DNA of 64,000 nucleotides from Hofstenia miamia (taxonomy: Eukaryota; Xenacoelomorpha; Acoela), in NCBI GenBank assembly GCA_004352715.1, contig SCFE01000121.1:319365-383364 (forward strand), written 5' to 3'. Positions 47,301 through 56,565 of the stretch are shown here, in pieces. Within the stretch, counting starts at the first letter, position 1. Each line of letters begins with the position of its first letter. A program made the position numbers and the translations under genes. A model generated the notes under the pieces. It saw only the letters and a list, made by a program, of their open reading frames with translations, made no database searches and had not been told where the DNA came from.

Positions 47301-48986
47301 TCCATAAATTTTTTTGAAGAAAAGAATTGCCACAAAACCGAGGGGTTTTGTATATATATATATATATATATATATAGCATCTGTCTGTTTCAGAGATACG
47401 GGTCGCAATGCACCTGTGGAGCTGTAGGAAGTTTGAGTGCAGCAAGTTAGCTGTTGGAATGAGTGACCACAGTGCATTGAGTCACTATTTTTAATTGCAA
47501 ACCACTCCTATTAATAGAAAAAAGCAGAAATCATTGTGTGATGCTTAAGCTTATCTTATATGAGTATTTCTTGACGTCAATGTGCAATACCCTTACAAAG
47601 ATACCTCTCATATTGGAGTAAGGGTGTTGGTCTAAAAAAATCACTATCATTTTGAAAAATGGTCATCAATTGAAAGGAATGATTCAGGATTGAAAAGAAG
47701 CGGGTAACATTTGTGTTGATAGATTGTCTAGAAAACGTGTTACTACTCCACAAAACACCATGTATTCTCAGACATCATCCAATAATTGGAAAAATGATCC
47801 GCTTTTGGGAAGAATTTCCGGGCTATCGAATTTTAAGAAGAATGTGCGGGATTGGGTTTTTTTATGTTTTTAAATACCGTGATTTCCCGCATTCAAATTT
47901 TGCAGAAATCTATTTGCTTCTTCATTGTTGTTTACTATACTGTAATTAGCTTTCTATCAAGTCATCTTTCAAATATTCAATTCGCCTTGAACTGATTTGA
48001 ATGTGTGTCTTTTTTTCAATTGATTTTTTTGGAATTTCATTCACCCTTTTACAACGTGCAGTTTTTCTAACGTTTTAATTTCATATTAAGATAACAGTGA
48101 ATACCTCAATACCCTGCAATCATTCAATGCAATAGGTTTGCGAATAATAATTTAAGAAACTCAGCATATAAATATTTGTCCCTTCTGAGTAATATCGGAT
48201 AAAGCTATTGTAAATCAATAAATCAAAATTTGAAATAGCGAACAACCTAAAATTCGTAGTAGAAATTCTTACCGTATATGTAAAAGGATATATGTAATAA
48301 TAGTTGATACTGCAATTGTCGTGGGTAAACATAGAAACACAAAGTACAATATGTATAATATTATATTCAGTTTTCAGAATGGCGCGCTCTCTCCATTTTC
48401 TAACTTCCTGGTTTCTGTTAAGATTACGTACGTGCAGTTGAATAATAAAATGTTGAATTTAATAGTTTCTTGATTATTTTTAGGGATATATTTTATTCAA
48501 CGAGATCCGAACTTACAAGGAGGAGAGCTAAAGTTTAAGCGCGCCTTTACTGTAAATGAAGCTCAACAGATGTTTAGTAAAGTTCCACAACTTAGGCCAC
48601 ATGGTTTTGAAAAGATTAACGACGACGGATTTTATCCATTGGGAACGTTAGAGACAGAGCAAGTATGTTCTCACATTATTTTCAGTTTTTTTCTCAAGGA
48701 TTTCAATTTTTGATTTTAGGGATTGATGGTGGTTTTCCCCAATTGTCATGTACATAAATTAGCTAAATTAGTTAATAAGAGTAGTAAAGAATCGGCCACG
48801 CGAAGAATCGTGGTGTTCTTCGTTGTAAATCCAAATCAAAAGGTCGTATCTACAAGAGATATTCCACCTCAACAGGGTATAGTTTCGAAAGCTACAGCAG
48901 AGGATCAACGTTTGGAGTTGATGGCAGAGAGAAAGTATGACAAAGATCGTCTTAATGTACGTGCCGTAGAGCTTTGTGAACACTAA
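30919..48986 (+). CDS. DUF4246 protein copy 3, seven exons, intact 514-residue frame
   Basis: Exons: 30919-31172, 34502-34665, 41342-41650, 44792-44943, 45062-45281, 48484-48662 and 48720-48986. Together they make 1545 nt, 514 codons plus TAA, with GT-AG at every junction. Residues 1-85 (exon 1) are acidic. Residues of about 160-240 carry VDYHPNSRNMVRDIAHPALY, the WLP and INN landmarks follow, then LQVITK (332-337), WHVEGMPQEH (353-362), VVFPNCHVHKL (430-440), TRRIVVFFVVNP and STRDIPPQQ. Order and motifs match DUF4246 (PF14033). By analogy with Fe(II)/2OG oxygenases, His354, Glu356 and His438 would bind iron and Arg454/455 the co-substrate; this is inference. No signal peptide or membrane segment, so probably cytosolic or nuclear. 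Introns of 3.3, 6.7, 3.1, 0.12, 3.2 and 0.06 kb are full of transposon debris. The substrate is unknown. Confidence 0.9.
32989..33480 (-). pseudogene. LINE reverse transcriptase fragment with altered catalytic motif
   Basis: Minus-strand translation reads TTEFADNVTAVTIISATE near 33360-33310. This is the F/YADD box of non-LTR reverse transcriptases with the second Asp changed to Asn. It is followed by IKILGVRIGNDLSRNKHIEE and SSRLYVSRQLK (33185-33090), the usual LGxxxDxxxxxxxHI and LxxLK segment. A stop lies upstream of the second block. It lies in intron 1 of DUF4246 copy 3, antisense. Confidence 0.75.
34683..35195 (-). CDS. Unrecognised 170-codon frame in intron 2 of DUF4246 copy 3
   Basis: Longest uninterrupted minus-strand frame of this intron. 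The N-terminal half is very basic (SRSRKRDVD, NTKKKQLPSRTGKRF) and is followed by a helical-looking stretch SLTAEDLTTILRVDKDKVQQ. I do not recognise the family. Its position among transposon debris makes a mobile-element protein piece more likely than a host gene. It could also be chance. Confidence 0.25.
   Translation of the reverse strand: MKEHIPLIVCARYVTKNSRSRKRDVDSYARNTKKKQLPSRTGKRFVKNCSHSLKSFCKAESLTAEDLTTILRVDKDKVQQNKQILSLMKINDSKRRMIDKTEKYLLLCICLTYPHISSSNTVEPSVVVSSAVIQYKNRYSPYAVWKHKILYVADFAYVFTIHANEIIKNL
35860..36490 (-). pseudogene. Penelope-like retroelement reverse transcriptase remnant
   Basis: Minus-strand translation across shifts reads FTNIPLEKTIKHIPEN (about 36400-36350), MPMGSPL (about 36260-36240), YYDIFVAF and FLSFLNNLCKELQFTI (about 36215-36140). 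It then gives NRVSTSWSHYENLKSLNNLI and LMKNGYPKIL (about 36090-35990). The order FTNIPL, MGSPLSP, YVDDxF, FLxxLNxxHxxIxFT and NGYP is that of Penelope-like elements. The YVDD box is degraded to YYDI. No GIY-YIG endonuclease part was found next to it. It lies in intron 2 of DUF4246 copy 3. Confidence 0.7.
36953..37110. mobile_element. Terminal fragment of a Tc1-like element
   Basis: CAGTACTGGCCAAAAGTTTA at 36954 closely matches both terminal repeats of the Tc1-like element at 37128-38585, but stands 175 bases outside it. It is probably the end of an older related copy, cut by or lying beside the later insertion. Confidence 0.7.
37128..38585 (+). mobile_element. Tc1-like transposon with transposase, interrupted by a gap
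   Basis: The left end has CAGTACTAGCCAAAAGTTTG at 37130. The right end, reverse complemented, has CAGTACTGGCCAAAAGTTTG ending at 38583. TA dinucleotides flank both, the left one in a (TA)n tract. The transposase starts at ATG 37332 with a paired-type helix-turn-helix (NYRAIAVRMGVSVTLISR), then the KRSGRPKVTTP hook and a second helix-turn-helix (VSTRTIRRRL). Ns cover 37699-38175. After the gap LLENWPGNSSDLNVI gives the second catalytic Asp. The catalytic Glu that should follow (IENCW) is changed to Lys, and an extra A near 38280 shifts the frame before CWHHIKNCLRK. Inactive. Confidence 0.9.
38590..38815 (-). pseudogene. Pogo/Tigger-like transposase C-terminal fragment
   Basis: Minus-strand frame (38815-38590) reads LLKAIAMLKKAWEATS, then TISNCSKKIGYLASDD and EYEPMHVLLEIFDHD. 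This resembles the AWxxVxxxTIxNCFxxAGF region and acidic tail of pogo/Tigger-type transposases. It directly abuts the right end of the Tc1-like element, so the Tc1 probably inserted into it. A CAGTAAAACCTCTATTAATT sequence at 36539 has the look of a Tigger terminal repeat and may be the distal end. Confidence 0.6.
39100..39491 (-). pseudogene. P-element-like transposase fragment
   Basis: The minus-strand frame has SLVPIHLPFIFPNVPTS followed by PRRTTSKSSLA. The P-like element at 49509-51908 has the parallel segment FLVPIEPQPIFSNVPIS followed by KTRTKLRRS at about 50810-50710. The shared segment ties this fragment to the same family. Further residues (SKTFCQNVNDLYKEKF) were not matched to anything. 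It lies in intron 2 of DUF4246 copy 3. Confidence 0.5.
40408..40540. repeat. Four degenerate copies of a CTATAAGCGAAT motif
   Basis: CTATAGGCGAATATTCAC, CACTATAAGCGAATTT, CACTATAGACGAATATTC and CTCTATAAGCGAATTTTA lie within 130 bases. The motif resembles subterminal repeats of pogo/Tigger-type elements. No coding sequence is attached. Confidence 0.5.
41813..42048. repeat. (TA)n microsatellite around a 179-base gap
   Basis: TA repeats at 41813-41838 and 42018-42048 flank Ns at 41839-42017. The hAT-like element starts directly at the end of this tract. In intron 3 of DUF4246 copy 3. Confidence 0.9.
42049..43101 (-). mobile_element. hAT-family element, deletion derivative
   Basis: The left end reads CAGGGTTTCCGGAGGAAT. 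The reverse complement of the right end reads CAGGGTTGCCGTGGGAAT. Flanks ATATATAT (42041-42048) and ATATTTAT (43102-43109) fit an 8-bp hAT target duplication with one difference. The minus strand around 42470-42350 reads FCAKLLLSTPGSSAGVERLL, then SRLRPS, the C-terminal dimerisation motif of hAT transposases (PxSSAxxER). A second frame upstream, 42712-42485, is compatible with the preceding part. The right subterminal region is packed with GGAATTCCC/CCATGGG palindromes. The element is 1.05 kb and lacks the catalytic core. It sits in intron 3 of DUF4246 copy 3 and accounts for part of that intron's length. Confidence 0.8.
44353..44383. repeat. (TA)n microsatellite
   Basis: About 30 bases of uninterrupted TA in intron 3 of DUF4246 copy 3. 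Confidence 0.9.
45918..46307 (-). CDS. Unrecognised 129-codon frame in intron 5 of DUF4246 copy 3
   Basis: Minus-strand open frame with a protein-like composition (LPIFTGIIFPVHNS, SYYIPFIDYNEFQFLDILTN, FHNQIKIPRVLYPLSVSGS). I do not recognise it. It may be a piece of a mobile-element protein or chance. No splice context or neighbour supports a host gene. Confidence 0.25.
   Translation of the reverse strand: MKKGIYCLDFSLLHYCYNLHLLHLRVLSKYEMPSLSVSFELPIFTGIIFPVHNSNNSKCSKLTKEMVSFSGLQCLSHIKVITPSYYIPFIDYNEFQFLDILTNESLNIFHNQIKIPRVLYPLSVSGSKN
47349..47377. repeat. (TA)n microsatellite
   Basis: About 29 bases of TA in intron 5 of DUF4246 copy 3. Several short open frames rich in Tyr-Ile across it are artefacts of the repeat. 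Confidence 0.9.
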
Positions 48987-49500
48987 AGATTATATAAAGT
49001 GTGTAATATTTGCCTGCTTATTATACTAATAAGTGTATATCTATGTATTTCTACATTAATTTGTTTAATTTATAAAGAATTTTTATTTCGATTGTTTACA
49101 TTTTTAAATACATGTATTCAGTAGGATATTTAATCATATTTGCATAACACTTTTTTACATGTAGAAACATTGCTAAATTTATCTGATTCCGTTTGTTGCA
49201 AACAAAATGTCTTGAGTAATTTTTCAATAATTGGCGTACTTTTTCACAAAGGTCATGAAATTTTTTATATGTTATTTAGCACCTTACTGAGTTTATAGTT
49301 CCAGTTTTTGTAAAATGCAAACTAATTTCTAAACCTATTAATCTGAGATCTCAAATTGGTTTAATCCAAATAATGTGACAACACTAAAAGTGATGCCACA
49401 CGGTTAGTTTTTTTTAATATAGTCAAATTTGCGGTTTTGCATTCTTTTGTCCATTAGTCTAATATTTTGTCAAAAGAGGTTTCTGCGTTAATTGCATTGC
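48987..49500. other. Downstream of DUF4246 copy 3, no gene seen
   Basis: Presumed 3' UTR and intergenic sequence. No canonical AATAAA within the first 100 bases after the stop codon. Confidence 0.4.
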
Positions 49501-49508
49501 ATATACAT

Positions 49509-51908
49509 CAAGGCGATACTGAGACAGTCCATGAACTGCTATTTGAGATTAATTTTACCTGGGCGGATAATTTCTGTTGAAATACAGAAATATTTATAGC
49601 AAAACTGAAACAAAGTTTTATCTTACAACATTCCATTTAATAAAAAGCATACTAAAACACACGAATTACANNNNNNNNNNNNNNNNNNNNNATACTGAGA
49701 CAGTCCATGAACTGCTATTTGAGATTAATTTTACCTGGGCGGATAATTTCTGTTGAAATACAGAAATATTTATAGCAAAACTGAAACAAAGTTTTATCTT
49801 ACAACATTCCATTTAATAAAAAGCATACTAAAACACACGAATTACAAACTTAAATTTTGTAATATTTTTTGAATCTTTTCTAAACTCTACGAAGAGTTTA
49901 GTTAAATTGTTCAAACAATTTCCATTAAGAGATTTATACATAAACATGTTCTGAAGCAATTAATTTCATTCCTCTCATTAAGCGTTTTCTGCAAAATTGT
50001 TTCCCCAAAGTTTCCATTGAATGTTAGAAAAACATTACACAAAACGAGAAAAAAATTACTAACTTATTACAAGGAATGTGCAAACCTCGTCTTGAATAAG
50101 TCTCCAAATACGAACTCATATCAACTGTTACAGATGACAACTCATGTTTATCAATTCGAACAATATAGCCACAAACATATAAAAGAACGTTGAGTCTATC
50201 CTTATCTAAGATAAACTGAATTGAGCTTGGATTCAAACTGTTAATATATGTAATNTAAAACTTGCGGCATTACATTGAGGTGCAAAAATAGCTTCGCTTG
50301 ATCTAATCGATTGGTTTGAATAATTTTTTGCACAGAAATATAGTAATTGCAACCTGCAGATCTTCTGAAATGCGCAAACAATTCTTCAATTGTATCTCCA
50401 CCAAATTTTCCAAGAAGGACATATTTGTGTTGATAACTTCTAGTTGTATGTAATAAATGTTTGGCCAATGCAACAAAACCATTACTTGTCCGCATTAATG
50501 CATTTGAAGTGTCCATTGTTAAAGATTTTGAACGATTTGAAGCTTTGACAGGAGCCATAAATTGAGCTAACTGCCCAATCTTATATAGAAAACTTCATTG
50601 ATCTTGATCATCTATTGATATAGGCTTCTCAAATAAGGTCACGTTTCTCTTAAAATGATATCTATATCATTGAATTCAGACACTTCATCAGGCTGAGTTG
50701 TTCGAACTTCAATACTCCTCCGTAATTTAGTCCGTGTTTTCGGTTGGGAGCGGGGAATAATAGAAATAGGTACATTTGAAAAAATAGGCTGTGGTTCAAT
50801 AGGAACAAGAAATCCTTTTAAAAATCTTAAATTACAAATTAAAAAATAACTGCTAATTTAGAATTATTTAAAAAACATAACATGCAGTAGTGGTAAATGT
50901 GGAGTTTTGTCAAAAAATCTTATATTTCGGAGAGACACACATACACTTTGCTACACGAATTAATGAACAACTTTCAGGTCATTTAAAATCAGAAATTTCT
51001 GATGGGGGACTGAGGCTGTTTAATATGATTTTTCATAATACTTTCATCATATATATGATTAAATTTTTCCTAATCGTACAATATTGCTCTACATATTATG
51101 ATAATAATTGTAAGGATATTTATGATGCATTAGTTCTGACTTACTACTATTGAGTCTATTTCTTCTTAAAAAATTTATGAAAATATTACGAATACATTTT
51201 GAAATATTGATATAGCAAATTTAAATTAACAGCTGGGGAGTGACTGAGATATCAGAGTTGGAACTGCCGTTCAAACCTCTTTATAAAGCAATTCTACTGT
51301 ATTTATAAAAAATATCTAAATAACCAAGTTGAAGAATTAAGATTTACTGTCGAAATAGGAAAAGATCAAACTTCAAAATTTTTTATGAACATCTCATTTA
51401 CTAAAAAATCTGGTATGTAATCGAAACTGTATATGAAGTCAACGAATAGCCTAATTGGGATCTACATGATTTATTATAATGTGCATATTATTCTATACTT
51501 CAGACGCTCAGGCATGTACACATATTGCACGTCTCCTGGAAAATGCAATCCACACACTGCCATATTTTGCGTTACATTAGTAATTATATTTGGCAGACTG
51601 GCTAGCCAAATTGTCCGTCTTTCAGGATCACTTGGAAAATCATACATTGGAACGTTAGGCTTAGAGTAATAACCAGTTTTGCAACCTGCTACAGAGTAAC
51701 TTCAACCCATGTATTATTAGTAATAACTAAAGTGAAACGAAACCCATTGCATCATTGTTGGGTTAATGAATTTCATTGTTTGCTTGTAAATGTTTTGTTT
51801 AAGGGTTAAAACTGTTTTTTAATTGGTGCCAAAATGTCTTGAAAATACCGCCTCCCAAGTAAACTTGTCGCCAATTAGCAGTTCATGGCCTGTCTCAGTA
51901 TCGCCTTG
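49509..51908 (-). mobile_element. P-element-like transposon with THAP domain, 8-bp target duplication
   Basis: The left end reads CAAGGCGATACTGAGACAG, then a mismatch, then CCATGAACTGCTA. The right end, reverse complemented, is the same apart from that mismatch. Both are flanked by ATATACAT (49501-49508 and 51909-51916), the 8-bp duplication expected for P elements. Minus strand, 51711 onward: a THAP zinc-finger region with VAGCKTG, MYDFPSDPERRTIW and VCGLHF. Its first zinc Cys is changed to Tyr, and a stop lies at the third codon. Then FLVPIEPQPIFSNVPIS near 50810. Then TSNALMRTSNGFVALAKHLL, KYVLLGKFGGDTIEE and AGCNYYISVQKI (50515-50330), and LLYVCGYIVR (50185-50155), the conserved C-terminal blocks of THAP9/P transposases. 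Degenerate. A 155-bp duplication around Ns inflates the length. Confidence 0.9.
49516..49846. repeat. 155-bp duplication flanking a 21-N gap
   Basis: 49516-49670 and 49692-49846 are identical around Ns at 49671-49691. Probably overlapping contig ends that were not merged. It lies inside the P-like element. Confidence 0.9.
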
Positions 51909-52082
51909 ATATACATGTACAAAATAATTACACTTTCAAATGTAGATGGCGAAAAACATTTTGGTTGATCTATAAAATAACCTCACGAATATGTATTGAA
52001 TAGTTAATTGATTATTCATAAACAAATGCATGTATACAGAATTATGTAAACATAAAACCCAATTTGTAAGTACCAATCTTTA

Positions 52083-52230
52083 AGGCCGCGCGCAAACGAT
52101 ACAACTTTTGTTGTGAAACCAATTAAGATAAGAAACCACATTGGAGGAATTCAAATTATTTCAAAATTATCCCATCACATTGCTCGTTATAATTGGTTTA
52201 GCAACGAAAGTTGTATCGTTTGCGCCCTAC
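52083..52230. mobile_element. Short MITE with 36-bp inverted arms
   Basis: GCGCAAACGATACAACTTTT at 52090 is mirrored by the reverse complement ending at about 52225 (GCGCAAACGATACAACTTTC). Both arms continue to AAACCAATTA. The whole unit of about 140 bp would fold into a hairpin. No coding sequence and no clear target duplication. Confidence 0.75.
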
Positions 52231-53028
52231 ATAAAGCAAATTTAAAAAATTACGCAATCAAAGCAGCTTTTGAAACCTCTCTCTCTCTCCAATGGAATTG
52301 GGTTTAAAAACACGCTAAAACCAATTTCGACAAGTTGTTTATTTACACTTATCTTAATGACCACGAACTTCATTATATTGTGTATTTATTAATGATAGTT
52401 AAGCTTGGAAGTTCAATATTACTTATAATTAAATTCTGATTTTCTTATAAAATTACAAAAAGTTGACTATTGGAGGGTGCCACACGGTTTCAAAATTTGA
52501 CTAATCGTAAACAGCAAAAATCTCATATCAATTACTTTAAAATTTCTGGTATCATGAAATAATGTCTATTTGGTCAAATTGGCAAACATTGAGCAATCTG
52601 ATATCTGTGATCCAGTTTTGCTTTTACATTTAAGTTTCCAGTTTCATTTAAATATTTCTAAATAACAGATATTTTCAAGTCTTTCATTGCGAGGATAGTG
52701 TTAAAATTCAGAAATTTCCAAGAAAGTATTTAGAAACGGTTAAAATATATCAATTTCTCTGTTCAAGAATGTATAGTGGAGAATAAATATATATATNAGA
52801 AAACAGAGATGTTATTAGAGAAATATACTCTACCTTGTATCGAAAAACTCAAACATTTGCTCAGGAAAAACAATTGTTGGAAACAAATGAAAAATGTCAG
52901 ATGTATTGAATGGTGCATTCGGTGATGCTTTTAATTACTAAGGCCGAATCATGACCGTGTTCAATGGACGTCAAATGGATTTTCCCTTGAATAGGCAGAA
53001 TTTGAAAATGAATTTGTTGTATTATATA
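52231..53028. other. Non-coding sequence with a single-N join at 52797
   Basis: No gene seen. The N follows a short TATATAT tract. Confidence 0.4.
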
Positions 53029-53564
53029 AGGTTGTCCGGAAAGTTCCTGGAAACTTTTAAAAAAGCTCATCCCTCAAGGCAAATATTATTCGCAGCTGCA
53101 TAATAACTTTTTTTAGGTAAGATGTCAGACCTACACAATACAGTGAATGGATTTCATTCTTAAGGCGGACACAATTGAGTAGGCCTACTTCAACTTTCAA
53201 ATTTTTAAATTTTCATATCCATTACGTCTGCTCACAAAGCTTAGCTTAAGAATACCGCAGCACTATTGCGTCAATTTGTCCATCCCTCCATATTCGCCTG
53301 ACCTCGCCCCTTCTGACTATTACCAATTCTGTTCGCTGCAGAATTTCATGAAGAACAAGGATTTTCGATCGGAGCAAATCTGCGATTTTCTTTAGAAAAG
53401 GTATCATTAACTACCAAACCGTTGGCAGCAAGTGATAAACTCGAACGGTGATTACTTTGTTAAATGACTTTTTGTTATAAAAGATTTTTTGTTATGAAAG
53501 ATACAGTTGTTTATAAAGGAGAAATTTTTGCTATTTTCAGGCATTTCCAGGAACTTTCCGGACA

Positions 53565-53568
<4 letters not shown>
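53029..53568 (+). mobile_element. 540-bp mariner deletion derivative
   Basis: Perfect 25-bp inverted ends beginning AGGTTGTCCGGAAAGTTCCT, flanked by TA (53027-53028 and 53569-53570). The interior still codes for HPPYSPDLAPSDYYQF-like sequence (about 53280-53330), the second catalytic Asp block of mariner transposases (the first Pro of that run is read as Ser-less sequence in a shifted frame). SLQNFMKNKDFRSEQICDFL and then a stop follow, and later RWQQVINSNGDYFV. The N-terminal two thirds are missing. Non-autonomous. Confidence 0.85.
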
Positions 53569-53599
<31 letters not shown>

Positions 53600-54195
53600 T
53601 TTATTTGTGCTAAATATTAAAAAATAGTTATGAAGCAATCATTCATGAATACCACTATTTGAACTTGGAATTCACTACCTAGAGATAAAGAGCATTGGAA
53701 ACTGTAAGCTTTTAAGAATCACTTTAAAACTTTCCCAAAGCAAAGGTAAACTTGTGTAAATCATGGATAGGATACAATTTTTACAATAATGATTATACAA
53801 CATCTTGTTCCTGAAAGCCTTATAGTGATTTATCCCTAATATGGTAGATCGATTGTATATATTGTTATTCTTTTGTATGTATTTGTATGTATGTTTGTAT
53901 ATTTTATAACAGTATTCAGATAAATTATTGCTGGTGACTAATTGTTAATATTTATGCGAATACAGAATATCTTTTCTTATCCTATCTTATCTTATGTCAT
54001 AGGAACAAGAAGAATTTGGTGTTTGTTTCAGCATCTATTCAAATAAATTGTAAAATTGTTTCCTCAAAGTATATACAGAAGATGACGACTGAAGAACTTT
54101 TTTGAAAATTGAAATTCCTGTGGTCATGGATGAACTTTTACATATGAAACATTGTTATTAATGCCATTTTTGACTTTGGATTTTTTCATTTGGCA

Positions 54196-54421
54196 GGCTA
54201 TAGGAACTTTTTACATCATTTTATGCTCTAATAAGGAAAATTTAATATGCATTATTATATGCAGTATATACATTGTTATCTATGTCATTTCTTCTTTTNN
54301 NNNNNNNNNNNNNNNNNNNGGCTATAGGAACTTTTTACATCATTTTATGCTCTAATAAGGAAAATTTCATATGCATTATTATATGCAGTATATACATTGT
54401 TATCTATGTCATTTCTTCTTT
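54196..54421. repeat. 103-bp duplication flanking a 21-N gap
   Basis: 54196-54298 and 54320-54421 match with one base difference seen (AAATTTAATATG against AAATTTCATATG), around Ns at 54299-54319. Likely unmerged contig ends; the mismatch could be an allelic difference. Confidence 0.85.
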
Positions 54422-55264
54422 TAATTTTGCAGATTAAGTTTTAAAATTATTTAATTTAGTAGTTTTGAATGATAGTCGATTTTAAGTCAAGTGATACAAT
54501 ACAAAAATGCCAAACTTTGTCGTGAATTAACTGTCATAAAGGAGTCTTCCAAGAATGAAAATTGTCAGGCACTATAATAGGTTGTCTTTAAAAATCATAT
54601 CCTAGTATTCTATCATACACTACTAAATAATGAAAAATCAAAACAATAAGAGAAAAATATTTTCCTGAAGAATTATTTAATCATTCTAATATAAATAAAT
54701 TAATAGAACATTATGAAAAGCACTAAAAATATCCTAAAAAAGAATTTAAGAATGAATTAATCACTGTGTTTGACTTTACAATGTTAAAATATATAAATTC
54801 ACTGATGAAATTTAAGAATGGCATGATAAACTAATGTATTGTTATAATTCTGTAATAGAAATGTCTCCAATAAAAAATCCTGGATGGAGGACTGATTGTA
54901 GGTTTCTCTATATTATATCTCAGCATTTTGAGAATATAATGAAACTTGCAAATTTCTAAGAATATAATGGCGATCTCTACCATCAATTATTTCTGATAAA
55001 TGGAACTCTCACTTTATTGTCTTATTCCTTAATTCTCCTACCTATCTGAAGAACAATATTGGAAAAACCAGTTATTTGTTATTTTCATTGCTTTTATATG
55101 GCAGGAAATATGGCTTTCAAATAAAAATTTCAAGCATGAAAAATAGACAATATATATTGTGTCATTTTTATTTTAACTATTTATGGGTTCAGTTTCATTT
55201 ATTTTTCTTGGTATAATATCCCCAAACAAAGTATTTCAGCCTCCTCATATCTTTATTTGCATTA

Positions 55265-56336
55265 GTGCTTCAGGTACAGATACAGGGGCCAGCAACATTC
55301 AAACTTCAACATCCACAACAAAACAAACCCCTCCACAGTAACTTAGGGTGGATACTGAGCAGAAAGTGTGTCAACAATTACCTTTATGGATCCCTTCAAA
55401 ATGGTATATCATTGGTGAACTATTGCAAATCAGCTCTGACACAGAAAGCCATACCAGCAAACAATCATCAAAATAACCAACAAAATTCCAAATAATGTAC
55501 ATAGTAGAAGGTGAAGTATTACACCTGTACTTCATCACAACCAAACAGATCCACTACATACATGCAAGCAGCCTTTCACCATCTGTCATTGGTGAAAATA
55601 AAATAAACCACTCAACCCTACCAATGCTAAATGTCCTCAATCACTGCACAGTGTTTGAGTACACAATCTCACTGAAAAACATCTATGAGTTAATGTGTCA
55701 TGCTCTCATACAAAACAAAATTGATTGGAATAATTTAATTGTAAGTTACTATCTGAAAGTAGTTGATAAAAATGATCTTAAAATGGAACAATGCATGAAC
55801 CTCATAGTGGTACAAGCTCAAGCTATGAATGTTGCAGTCTCAATTACATATATCCAAAATTCTAATGAAGAAATACCTTCTAATATGTTGGAGTTCAAAG
55901 AATACTTATAAAACTTCTTCCTTCTGCTCCAATTACCATCCAATGAACCAATGTCCAACTGAATGACTGTGTTACAAACTTTATATTAATTGATGTATTA
56001 ACTCATTGCAATCTACCACAAAACCACTTCCTCACAGAAGAAAGAATTGCTGCACACATACTATTCCAGTCTCAAGTTTACAAAATGCTCAATCCTGCCA
56101 CACAGAACCACACAGATATATCCAAGATCAGCTGTTGCAATTCTTTCAGTCTAACACAATCAACTCTCAATGATATCAACACTTGCTGGCCTGAGTTAAA
56201 ATTGAAAAATATGATAATGAACAGGAGTCAACACTCAGCATTGAAGATCCATTTTCCACAAAACATGCAAAAGTTGAAAGATTACACAGCTTGCAAATTT
56301 TATGAAAATTTTTTCACTTTGATTTTTTTTGTTTAA
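55265..56336 (+). pseudogene. Unrecognised decayed coding region, three frames in succession
   Basis: Frames 55265-55492, 55495-55911 and an extended third frame of about 55909-56336 follow each other on the plus strand in different registers. This suggests one protein of about 350 residues broken by two shifts and an internal stop (CAA-TGA-ACC near 55945, possibly from CGA). Visible pieces: ATFKLQHPQQNKPLHSNLGW, SYYLKVVDKNDLKMEQCMNL and TEERIAAHILFQSQVYKMLN. I do not recognise the family. It contains no CpG, including at codon boundaries. Could be a transposon protein or a lost host gene. Confidence 0.4.
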
Positions 56337-56565
56337 TTTGCAAAAATACAATTATTCAAATTGAATTCATAATATAAAGGAATTTCACCTCACTTAATTA
56401 ATAAACCATTTAATGTTGTATTCTATCAAATTATGAGAAGGATATATCTCCAGTGTCTAAGACATTGATATTGTTGGCACCTGTGCTAGACTACCCCACA
56501 GTGCTACCCAGTGACCTGTCAAGTTTACATTGAGAACCATCAGTGATTTCTGATCATCTAGCTGA

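Noticed and set aside
50890-51010. Possible GIY-YIG-like segment (YFGETHIHFATRINEQ) of a Penelope element
   Set aside because: Short, isolated, and inside the P-like transposon on the other strand; more likely chance.
51270-51310. Tigger-like CAGTAGAATTGC end
   Set aside because: A single short match inside the P-like transposon with no second end.
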